A stretch of 7,965 bases of DNA from Christensenellaceae bacterium (GTDB lineage Bacteria > Bacillota > Clostridia > Christensenellales > SZUA-584), in contig JAAXZP010000282.1 of NCBI GenBank assembly GCA_012719815.1, positions 1 through 7,965 of the forward strand. Direction: 5' to 3'. This document shows, piece after piece, positions 1 through 5,177 of this stretch. The notes under the pieces were generated by a model. That model made no database searches and was not told the DNA's origin. It saw only the letters and a list, made by a program, of their open reading frames with translations. Each line of letters opens with the position of its first letter. The stretch's first letter is position 1. Both the position numbers and the translations under genes were made by a program.

Positions 1-86
1 ACCTTGATCACACCGTCCAGCCGGGCAAATGGCGGCTCCATGCACCAAAAGCACCCGCCCGCAAATATCGCGGTCTTCTCGTTCAT
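1..86 (-). CDS. msrA: Peptide methionine sulfoxide reductase MsrA, N-terminal fragment (runs off left edge)
   Basis: MsrA reduces the S-epimer of methionine sulfoxide in oxidised proteins, in the cytoplasm. Only the first 28 codons are in the window, but they carry the family signature: residues 8-17 read FAGGCFWCME, with Cys12 in the position of the catalytic cysteine, followed by EPPF and LDGVIKV, typical of the start of the MsrA fold. The ATG at 86-84 overlaps the TGA stop of mutY (85-83) as ATGA, and an AGGAGG ribosome site lies inside the last mutY codons, so translation is probably coupled. It cannot be told whether this is a single-domain MsrA or an MsrA-MsrB fusion, because the rest is outside the window. 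Confidence 0.9.
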   Translation of the reverse strand, partial: MNEKTAIFAGGCFWCMEPPFARLDGVIK

Positions 87-1117
87 GCGCTGTCCTCCTT
101 TCCGGCGGCCCACAGCGCTTTCAGAAACGCCGTGGGTACCGGCTTTTTATCAAATTGTTCCCAGCTCACCCATTCCAATGTGCCGCCTACGGGAATTTTT
201 TCGTCCAGCGTATAGCGCACAACGTCCATCTCCCAGCGACGGTGCGTGAACACGTGCACCGCATGCCCCGCCGGTTCGCCAGCCGGCAGGTGGATGCCGT
301 ACTTCTCCGCAAACAGCTCCTCCGCGGGCCTGGCGGGCAGCTTCTCCACATTCGGCAGCCCCCACATGCGCGCCAGCAGCGTCTCCTCCCGCCGGTGCTC
401 CAGCAGCACCGCGTCCGGCGTCTGCGCCACCGCCACCCACAGGCTTATCACCTGCTGCTTCTCCCGAGGTTTTTTGACCGGCAGCCTGTCCACCAGGCCT
501 CTTTGGTATGCCGCGCAGCCATCCGCTACCGGGCAGGCACCGCAGTCCGGCGAGACGGGCCGGCAAACCAGCGCGCCCAGTTCCATCAGCGCCTGCGTGA
601 AATCACCCGCGGCATCAGCCGGCATCAGCGCCTGCACGCGCGCCTCCACCCGCTTTTTGGTCTGCGGCAGCATGATGTCGTCCTCAATCCCGTCCACCCG
701 GGCGAACACGCGCAGCACATTGCCGTCCACCGCCGCGTGCGGCAAACCCAGCGCGATGCTGGTCACCGCACCCGCGATGTATGGCCCCACGCCGGGCAGT
801 TTCCGCCACCCCTCCAGCGTGTCGGGGAACGCGCCGGCAGCCGCCACCTGCCGGGCCAGCCGGTGCAGGTTCCGCGCCCGGGAATAATAGCCCAGCCCTT
901 TCCACATTTCCAGCACGTCCTCCTCGCTGACCGCCGCCAGCGCCTGAACATCCGGAAACCGGCTAAGGAAGCGCCCATAATACCCCAGCCCCGTCTCCCC
1001 CGTAGTCTGCTGCAGCATCATCTCCGACACCAGCACGCGGTATACGTCCTTCGTCCCACGCCACGGCAGGTCTCTCCTGTTCTTCCTGTACCAATCCAGC
1101 AGTTTCGCCGTATCCAT
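83..1117 (-). CDS. mutY: A/G-specific adenine glycosylase MutY
   Basis: MutY removes adenine mispaired with 8-oxoguanine, starting base-excision repair. The 344-residue length is normal for the family. The catalytic Glu32 sits in the SEMMLQQT motif. The helix-hairpin-helix LPGVGPYIAGA is at 107-117, and the catalytic Asp131 is in VDGNVLRV. A complete 4Fe-4S ligand set is present as C185-x6-C192-x2-C195-x5-C201. The C-terminal NUDIX-like domain (about 220-335) recognises 8-oxoG; its FSH loop is F290-T291-H292 here, a conservative Ser-to-Thr change. The ATG at 1117 has GAGG four bases upstream. A TATACT box at 1154-1149 could be a -10, but its -35 partner is poor. The gene lies just beyond a hairpin that probably ends the upstream deacetylase transcript, and it overlaps msrA by four bases. 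Confidence 0.96.
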   Translation of the reverse strand: MDTAKLLDWYRKNRRDLPWRGTKDVYRVLVSEMMLQQTTGETGLGYYGRFLSRFPDVQALAAVSEEDVLEMWKGLGYYSRARNLHRLARQVAAAGAFPDTLEGWRKLPGVGPYIAGAVTSIALGLPHAAVDGNVLRVFARVDGIEDDIMLPQTKKRVEARVQALMPADAAGDFTQALMELGALVCRPVSPDCGACPVADGCAAYQRGLVDRLPVKKPREKQQVISLWVAVAQTPDAVLLEHRREETLLARMWGLPNVEKLPARPAEELFAEKYGIHLPAGEPAGHAVHVFTHRRWEMDVVRYTLDEKIPVGGTLEWVSWEQFDKKPVPTAFLKALWAAGKEDSA

Positions 1118-1156
1118 GCTGCCTCAGTTCTTGTTGCAACTTATTTTCAGTATAAC

Positions 1157-1187
1157 ATAAGAGCAGGTGAACTGCACCTGCCCTTAT
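1157..1187 (-). terminator. Hairpin between the pda-like gene and mutY, probable terminator
   Basis: Two 13-base arms flank a 5-base loop. The minus-strand RNA pairs at every arm position if one G-U wobble is allowed, while the plus-strand RNA has an A/C mismatch there, so the structure fits transcription on the minus strand. It begins 24 bases past the stop of the PdaA-like gene. The U-tract that follows is weak (CUUAUGUUAU), so termination may be partial and some read-through into mutY is possible. Confidence 0.5.
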
Positions 1188-1211
1188 GCGCTCAAATATG
1201 AAACCGGCACT

Positions 1212-2072
1212 TCACCCCCTTGACGGTTGTGCGGTCAGGTCATCAAGAGTCTCAAAGCTGTATCCCATCTGTTCCCATTTGCTTAGCAGATCGTCCAGTA
1301 TTTCCGCGTTGGTGGCTGAAGTGGCGTGCAGCAGCGCCACCATGCCCGGGTGCGTCCGCCTGATGATGGTGTTCATCGCGTCCTGCGGAGAAGGCTGGGC
1401 ATTGGTGAGCCAGTCCTTGTACGCAAAGCTCCAGAATATCGTCTTATAGCCGAGCTGCTGCGCGTATTTTAAGCACCGCTCGGAAAACCGGCCTTCGGGC
1501 GGGCGGAAGTACGGCGCGATCGGCCGCCCCGTCACAGCCTTGCACCGCTCTGCCACGCCTTCCATCTCTTTCTTGAAAGTCTCAAAGTCCATGGCTGTCA
1601 TGTTCTTGTGGCTGGGGGAAGGGCTGCATACCAGATGCCCCTCGTCCACCATGCGCCGGACGAGCTCCGGATTGCTCTTGATGTAGTGATCCACCAGGAA
1701 GAATGCGGCTGGCGCGTTGTGCTTTTTCAGCGCGTCCAGAATCTGCGGCGTGTTGCCGTTCTCATACCCCGCGTCGAACGTGAGATAGATCACTTTTTTG
1801 TCCGGCGCGCCGATCCGGTAACCGTCGTACCGGCTGATGAACGCGAATTCCGGCTGCTGGTCCGGCTGGGTGCCATCCGTTTTGGGCATCGTATACCAGT
1901 GATATTCGGTGGTCTCGGTATGTACCGCCACTGCGCCCGAAAAAGCCGGTACGGTCACACCCATTGTCCCGGCCAGCATGATGAGCACGATATCCAGGCA
2001 GGCCAACAAAAACAGCAGGCGTCCCTTGTTTCTGCGCGGTCTGAAAAACTGCGCGCTCTGTGCGTCGTTCAT
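1212..2072 (-). CDS. PdaA-like polysaccharide deacetylase, membrane-anchored, altered metal site
   Basis: This is a 286-residue NodB/CE4-family protein closest to PdaA, which de-N-acetylates muramic acid during formation of the spore-cortex delta-lactam. A basic N-terminus (RPRRNKGR) precedes a hydrophobic segment at about 19-45, a signal anchor or signal peptide with AVA at 47-49, so the enzyme acts outside the membrane. The PdaA-type motifs are YLTFDAGYENG (Asp100), YFRPPEGRFSE (Arg190), IFWSFAYKDW and LLHATSATNAEI (His249). The second motif, normally of NHxxxH form, reads C149-S-P-S-P-S-H155: the second histidine is kept, but the first is Pro151. Activity is therefore doubtful, or the metal site differs. 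The ATG at 2072 has GGAGG seven bases upstream. A SigE-like promoter and a terminator for the preceding gene lie upstream, so it is probably its own unit. The family call is firm; the exact reaction is inferred. Confidence 0.85.
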   Translation of the reverse strand: MNDAQSAQFFRPRRNKGRLLFLLACLDIVLIMLAGTMGVTVPAFSGAVAVHTETTEYHWYTMPKTDGTQPDQQPEFAFISRYDGYRIGAPDKKVIYLTFDAGYENGNTPQILDALKKHNAPAAFFLVDHYIKSNPELVRRMVDEGHLVCSPSPSHKNMTAMDFETFKKEMEGVAERCKAVTGRPIAPYFRPPEGRFSERCLKYAQQLGYKTIFWSFAYKDWLTNAQPSPQDAMNTIIRRTHPGMVALLHATSATNAEILDDLLSKWEQMGYSFETLDDLTAQPSRG

Positions 2073-2103
2073 CGCGCATCCTCCATACAGATTTTATCAA
2101 TTA

Positions 2104-2133
2104 AACGTATGCAGGACAGCGCTGTGATATGTC
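2104..2133 (-). promoter_or_regulatory. Candidate sporulation (SigE-like) promoter of the PdaA-like gene
   Basis: Read on the minus strand, ACATATC is followed after 14 bases by CATACGTT. This compares with my recollection of the SigE pattern (KMATATT, 14 bases, CATACANT), with two mismatches in the -35 and one in the -10. The transcript would start about 25 bases before the ATG, leaving room for the GGAGG site. The 14-base spacer contains most of a perfect 10-base palindrome (ACAGCGCTGT). This is a match by eye only; a SigG or SigA promoter is not excluded. Confidence 0.35.
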
Positions 2134-2140
2134 GGGCTCG

Positions 2141-2155
2141 GGGTTTATAAAACCC
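2141..2155. repeat. Short inverted repeat GGGTTT-ATA-AAACCC
   Basis: This is a perfect 6-base inverted repeat with a 3-base spacer, between the terminator of the GerQ-like gene and the candidate promoter of the PdaA-like gene. It could be a minor second hairpin in the terminator region or an operator. Nothing else in the sequence decides between these. Confidence 0.3.
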
Positions 2156-2157
2156 AC

Positions 2158-2192
2158 AAGAAAAAGCGCAGTACCCCATGGTCCCACGCTTT
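2158..2192 (-). terminator. Terminator of the cwlJ/gerQ-like unit
   Basis: On the minus-strand RNA, AAAGCGUGGGACC pairs with GGUACUGCGCUUU around a 4-base loop. The 13-position stem has two G-U wobbles and one mismatch, and is followed directly by a U-rich run (UUUUUCUU). The wobbles become A/C mismatches on the plus strand, so the structure favours minus-strand transcripts. It lies 47 bases past the stop of the GerQ-like gene. Confidence 0.55.
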
Positions 2193-2238
2193 CCCGTTAT
2201 GTTCGCTGCTGAGTCTACCGGCTTTTTGACCGCTTCCG

Positions 2239-3150
2239 TTACCCGTAAATCGTCACAAACTTGATGGAATACAGGTCGCACATCAGCAGGTCGTCGGTGA
2301 GATACGGCCGCAGCACGATATAGCTCGCGCCCACCTCCACCAGCACGCCAACGCGGTCCACCAGTGCGCCGGACGTCCCAATAAGGAATTCGACGCGCAT
2401 GTTCTGGCCGATGAAGTTCCGCAGGAATCCGGCCGTATAGTACGGGCTCTCCACTGTTGTCGGCGTTTCCATGCCTGCAGACGACGCCGCGGTCGGAGGC
2501 CTAAGAGCCAGCCCCTGCGAGGGCATCGTAGCGGTCGTTCCGCCCATATCCGGCATGGTTCCCTGCCTTACAGTGGGCGATACGCCTGCTTTAGGCGCCG
2601 CGCTCATACCCGCCATCGGTGATACGCCCATGTTGGGCTTCGGCTGCATACCCGCATTGGACATCGGTGATACACCCATGTTGGGCGCCGTGCCTACGTT
2701 GGACATCGGAGACACGTTCATGTTGGGCGCTGGTGCCATGCCTGTGTTGGGCTTCGGTGCCGCACCTGCATTGGACATCGGAGATAGGCCCGTATCGGGT
2801 TTCGGCATCTCGCCCGTGTTGGGCTTCGGCGACATACCCGTATTGGACATCGGAGACATGCCCGCATTGGGATTCGGCTGCATACCCGCATTGGATATCG
2901 GAGACGTTACCATGTTGGGTGTCGTACCTGCATTGGACATCGGAGATACGCTCATATTTGGCGTGGGCCTCGATGTCACGTTGGGCTGCGACGATGTATT
3001 GGGTACGGATGATATGTTTGGCATACGCGAGTAAGGCATGACGCTCTCTCCCGTTATTTTTTGACCGCGCGCCGGTTCTTTCTTTTGTTCGCCAGCCTGC
3101 GTTCGGCTAGCCTGCCCCGCCGCATTATGGTACGGTTGGTTAATCAGCAT
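2239..3150 (-). CDS. GerQ-like spore coat protein with long Pro/Asn/Met repeat region
   Basis: This is a 303-residue protein with no signal peptide. Residues 1-68 are polar and low in hydrophobics. Residues 69-197 are a low-complexity repeat built on the core SPMSNAG. Residues 198-235 form a linker rich in Thr, Pro and Met. Residues 238-302 form a compact C-terminal domain (FLRNFIGQNMRVEFLIG, then VGVLVEVGASYIVLRP, then DLYSIKFVTIY) that resembles the GerQ (YwdL) coat-protein domain in order and hydrophobic pattern. In Bacillus, GerQ is cross-linked in the coat and needed for CwlJ to be present. Here the gene starts 27 bases after a cwlJ-type gene, which strongly supports the assignment. An in-frame TTG at 3168 would lengthen the protein by six residues, but the ATG at 3150 has an AAAGGGGGA ribosome site seven bases before it, so I chose that. 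The role in the spore is inferred from domain and neighbour. Confidence 0.75.
   Translation of the reverse strand: MLINQPYHNAAGQASRTQAGEQKKEPARGQKITGESVMPYSRMPNISSVPNTSSQPNVTSRPTPNMSVSPMSNAGTTPNMVTSPISNAGMQPNPNAGMSPMSNTGMSPKPNTGEMPKPDTGLSPMSNAGAAPKPNTGMAPAPNMNVSPMSNVGTAPNMGVSPMSNAGMQPKPNMGVSPMAGMSAAPKAGVSPTVRQGTMPDMGGTTATMPSQGLALRPPTAASSAGMETPTTVESPYYTAGFLRNFIGQNMRVEFLIGTSGALVDRVGVLVEVGASYIVLRPYLTDDLLMCDLYSIKFVTIYG
2560..2946 (-). repeat. In-frame coding repeat (SPMSNAG units) of the GerQ-like protein
   Basis: Each unit begins with SP(M/I)SN or a decayed form, at residues 69, 83, 99, 123, 147, 161, 177 and 191, giving unit lengths of 14, 16, 24, 24, 14, 16 and 14. The same units are visible in the DNA: on the plus strand the word TTGGAyATCGGwGA begins at 2657, 2699, 2771, 2843, 2891 and 2933, with spacings of 42, 72, 72, 48 and 42. 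About 17 of 122 residues in the core are methionine. The copies differ by many substitutions, several of them silent, so the array is old or drifting rather than freshly amplified. Confidence 0.85.
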
Positions 3151-3156
3151 TCGCTT

Positions 3157-3165
3157 TCCCCCTTT
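3157..3165 (-). promoter_or_regulatory. Ribosome binding site deciding the start of the GerQ-like gene
   Basis: AAAGGGGGA on the minus strand lies with its G-run seven bases before the ATG at 3150. The upstream in-frame TTG at 3168 would place this site inside the coding sequence and has no site of its own, so the ATG is preferred. Confidence 0.7.
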
Positions 3166-3177
3166 CAAGTGAAAATA

Positions 3178-3621
3178 TTATGTCTGAGCATACAAGGCTG
3201 TGGGCTGGAAGAAGCAGTGTTGGTTAACCCTGTTAAACTGCACGCCCGTTCTGTTGTATGGAAAATATGGCGGACATGTTGCACTGTAAGGGTTCATATA
3301 CCACAGCGTCTCAATAGCGCCGGGGTGAACATTTCCGGCCAATGCCCAGTCGACCACGTCATAGTGTATCTGCTCGGGGGGGTTGCTCCATACCGTCTGC
3401 GGGTTGGGCTGGCCGCCCACCGTACGCATGTAGCAGGTAAACTGCCCCGGCTGAACCAATACACGTCTTAAATCCCCCTGCCCTGTCCTCAAATATTCTC
3501 CGTATGGCACATGCACCCGGTTCATAACGGTAGTGGCCACAGCCTGCATGCCATTCAAGCCCTCACCCCCGGCTTCGCATTTGATCATGCGTGCAAATAG
3601 CTCTCTCGCTGAAAACTCCAT
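3178..3621 (-). CDS. cwlJ: CwlJ-type spore cortex cell wall hydrolase
   Basis: This is a 147-residue single-domain protein of the SleB/CwlJ hydrolase family (Hydrolase_2). The N-terminal block MEFSARELFARMIKCEAGGEG carries the conserved glutamate at position 16. It is followed by AVATTVMNRVHVPYG (27-41), the QPGQFTC block (57-63), IHYDVVDWALAGN (85-97), ETLWYMNPYS (104-113) and NQHCFFQPT (133-141). In Bacillus, CwlJ depolymerises muramic-lactam-containing cortex at germination. SleB proteins carry a signal peptide and a peptidoglycan-binding domain; neither is present here, so CwlJ is the better name. The ATG at 3621 follows GGGAG with a six-base gap (AGAAAC with the following bases); the longer open frame upstream lacks family sequence. 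It leads a two-gene unit with the GerQ-like gene and is divergent from the SleL-type gene. Confidence 0.92.
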   Translation of the reverse strand: MEFSARELFARMIKCEAGGEGLNGMQAVATTVMNRVHVPYGEYLRTGQGDLRRVLVQPGQFTCYMRTVGGQPNPQTVWSNPPEQIHYDVVDWALAGNVHPGAIETLWYMNPYSATCPPYFPYNRTGVQFNRVNQHCFFQPTALYAQT

Positions 3622-3671
3622 GTTTCTCTCCCTGACACAAAGTATTCGGACAGTGCCGCCATCGGGCAAGG

Positions 3672-3690
3672 CACAATATAGTATATTGTG
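3672..3690. promoter_or_regulatory. 19-base perfect palindrome upstream of cwlJ
   Basis: CACAATATA-G-TATATTGTG is a perfect inverted repeat of 9-base arms around one central base, 51 bases upstream of the cwlJ start in the divergent cwlJ/SleL-type intergenic region. Its symmetry, AT-rich centre and CAC/GTG ends fit a dimeric regulator site. On the minus strand its core contains TATACT and TATATT, which could also serve as a -10 for cwlJ, although no good -35 accompanies them. It is not a terminator: no U-tract follows and no gene end is near. Confidence 0.45.
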
Positions 3691-3744
3691 GGAACATGAA
3701 AAGTGATAAAGATTGCGCCAAATTATTCGGCGGCGGCGCGACGC

Positions 3745-3771
3745 ACCCTGTATGGCGGCTTTCATATAATA
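3745..3771 (+). promoter_or_regulatory. Candidate sporulation (SigK-like) promoter of the SleL/YaaH-type gene
   Basis: AC at 3745-3746 is separated by 16 bases from CATATAATA at 3763-3771, which fits the mother-cell SigK pattern (AC, 16 bases, CATANNNTA). The same stretch contains a perfect TATAAT (3765-3770), but no recognisable SigA -35 stands 16-18 bases before it. A transcript from here would have a leader of about 40 bases. The SigE -10 pattern is also matched with one change, so the sigma factor is uncertain. Confidence 0.4.
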
Positions 3772-3805
3772 AACAAGCGGGCAAACCGCCAATAGAAAAC
3801 ATAAA

Positions 3806-3815
3806 AGGAAGTGAG
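3806..3815 (+). promoter_or_regulatory. Extended ribosome binding site deciding the SleL-type start
   Basis: AAGGAAGTGA matches the extended Shine-Dalgarno sequence AAGGAGGTGA at 9 of 10 bases. It ends four bases before an in-frame TTG at 3820. A GTG at 3811 lies inside this site and would have nothing upstream of it to bind the ribosome, so TTG at 3820 is the likely start. Confidence 0.65.
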
Positions 3816-3819
3816 TTTT

Positions 3820-5109
3820 TTGGACATATACGTCGTACAGCCGGGCGATTCGCTCTATACCATTGCCCAAAGGTTCGGAGTGGATTCAGCCGATATATTC
3901 GCCACCAACGGGCTCTCGGACATCCCCTATCTGGTTGTCGGGCAGGCGCTCGTCATCCCCAGCACAGAAACAGTACATACCGTCCGGCCCGGAGATACGC
4001 TGTGGGCGCTTGCGCGCCGTTATGGCACCACGGTAAGCGACATCGTGGCATTAAACGGCATCACCAACCCGAGCGCGCTGAGCCCCGGCATGGTGCTGCG
4101 CATCCCTCAGCGCTCGCAGAACTACGGATTTATCGAAGTTAACGGCTATATCGAACCCACAACGCCCCAGCGGGAAACCCAGACGATCCGGGAAGTCGGC
4201 CGGTACCTGACGTACCTTTCGCCTTTCAGCTATCAGGTGCGGGCGGACGGTAGTCTCAATCCTGTCAACGACGCAGCCATGCTCGGCGCCGCGCGCGAGC
4301 TGCGCATTGCGTCTCTGCTGGTGATCACCAACTTCGCGAACGGCAATTTCGATACGGAACTGGTGGACGGCATACTGCAAAGTTCGGCGGTTCAGGACCG
4401 GCTGATAGCCAATGTGCTGAGTACCATGCAGAGCAAATGGTATTACGGCGTCAATATCGATTTTGAGCGCATATCGCCGGAAAACAGGCAGCTCTACAAC
4501 AATTTCTTAAGGCGCATCACCGACGCGCTGCACGCTGAAGGCTATGTGGTTTCCACTGCGCTTGCGCCCAAGGATTCCGATGTCACCACCGGCGCGGGGC
4601 ACGGCGCGCACGATTACGCGGCACACGGCGAAATCGTCGACTTCGTGATCCTCATGACCTATGAATGGGGCTGGTCTGGCTGGCCGCCGTATGCTGTGGC
4701 TCCCGTCGATTTGGTTGAAAATGTCATCGCTTATGCTGTTTCGGTAATCCCCAGCCGCAAGATCATGATGGGTATGCCGCTTTACGGTTACGACTGGACG
4801 CTGCCCTATCGCCCGGGAAATCCGTGGGCGCGGCGGCTCTCCCCGCAGGGCGCTGTCAGGTTGGCGGCGGAAGAGGGCGCCGTCATCCAGTTCAGAGAGC
4901 AGACGCAGACGCCCATGTTCCGGTATTACGACGCCGACGGCGTGCAGCACGAAGTGTGGTTCGAAGACGCCCGCAGCGTGCGCGCCAAACTGCTGCTGGT
5001 CAACAAATACGACCTGCGCGGCGTCAGCTACTGGCTGCTGGGCCTAGCGTTCCCGCAGAACTGGGCTGTGCTCTCCGACATGTACAACATCGTCAAGGTG
5101 GTCGAGTGA
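3820..5109 (+). CDS. SleL/YaaH-type spore peptidoglycan hydrolase (two LysM plus GH18)
   Basis: This 429-residue protein has two N-terminal LysM repeats, at 2-47 (YVVQPGDSLYTIAQRFGV) and 52-96 (HTVRPGDTLWALARRYGT), followed by a glycosyl hydrolase family 18 domain at about 105-425. LysM domains hold the protein on peptidoglycan. The GH18 active site reads G210-V-N-I-D-F-E216, with Glu216 as the expected acid; other blocks are VSTALAPK (244-251), VDFVILMTYEWGW (273-285) and MMGMPLYGYDW (316-326). Bacillus SleL/YaaH is an N-acetylglucosaminidase that trims cortex fragments at germination. No signal peptide is present, as expected for a coat-associated mother-cell protein. The TTG start gives a protein beginning directly with LysM. 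The gene is divergent from cwlJ and ends at a strong terminator. Whether it corresponds to YaaH or a paralogue such as YdhD cannot be decided here. Confidence 0.92.
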   Translation: MDIYVVQPGDSLYTIAQRFGVDSADIFATNGLSDIPYLVVGQALVIPSTETVHTVRPGDTLWALARRYGTTVSDIVALNGITNPSALSPGMVLRIPQRSQNYGFIEVNGYIEPTTPQRETQTIREVGRYLTYLSPFSYQVRADGSLNPVNDAAMLGAARELRIASLLVITNFANGNFDTELVDGILQSSAVQDRLIANVLSTMQSKWYYGVNIDFERISPENRQLYNNFLRRITDALHAEGYVVSTALAPKDSDVTTGAGHGAHDYAAHGEIVDFVILMTYEWGWSGWPPYAVAPVDLVENVIAYAVSVIPSRKIMMGMPLYGYDWTLPYRPGNPWARRLSPQGAVRLAAEEGAVIQFREQTQTPMFRYYDADGVQHEVWFEDARSVRAKLLLVNKYDLRGVSYWLLGLAFPQNWAVLSDMYNIVKVVE

Positions 5110-5121
5110 CGGGAAACGACA

Positions 5122-5143
5122 AAGGGCGGTCAAAACCGCCCTT
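5122..5143 (+). terminator. Strong hairpin terminator, probably bidirectional
   Basis: AAGGGCGGT-CAAA-ACCGCCCTT is a perfect 9-base stem with a 4-base loop, 12 bases after the stop of the SleL-type gene and followed by the T-rich CATTTATTTC. It also lies 34 bases beyond the stop of the converging HAD-type gene. On that strand the downstream run is only moderately T-rich (TGTCGTTT), so it serves the plus strand best but may stop both. Confidence 0.85.
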
Positions 5144-5177
5144 CATTTATTTCTATTGCCTGCGCCCTTTTAGCCTG

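Noticed and set aside
29..1201. A 390-codon open frame on the plus strand opposite mutY
   Set aside because: It is antisense to a complete MutY with all catalytic residues, is rich in Arg, His, Gln and Pro as expected for a GC-rich shadow frame, and resembles no family.
1590..1640. Frameshift as the cause of the changed metal motif in the PdaA-like gene
   Set aside because: Neither other frame restores an NHxxxH motif across this segment, and the flanking family sequence stays in the same frame; two point changes explain it.
2560..2946. Possible CRISPR array
   Set aside because: The repeats are imperfect, unequal in spacing, all in frame with a coding sequence, and have no unique spacers or nearby cas genes.
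2471..3034. A 187-codon open frame on the plus strand with regular LDIGDTPMLG repeats
   Set aside because: It is the exact antisense of the GerQ-like repeat region. The periodicity comes from the real minus-strand repeats, there is no good ribosome site, and the minus-strand frame has the recognisable domain and operon context.
3622..3870. Longer N-terminus for the CwlJ-type gene (extra 83 codons upstream)
   Set aside because: The extra sequence has no family similarity, covers the palindrome and divergent promoter region, and the ATG at 3621 has its own ribosome site.
3696..4142. A plus-strand open frame starting MKSDKDCAKLF upstream of the SleL-type gene
   Set aside because: It runs out of frame into the LysM coding region, lacks a good ribosome site, and its later part is a shadow of LysM.
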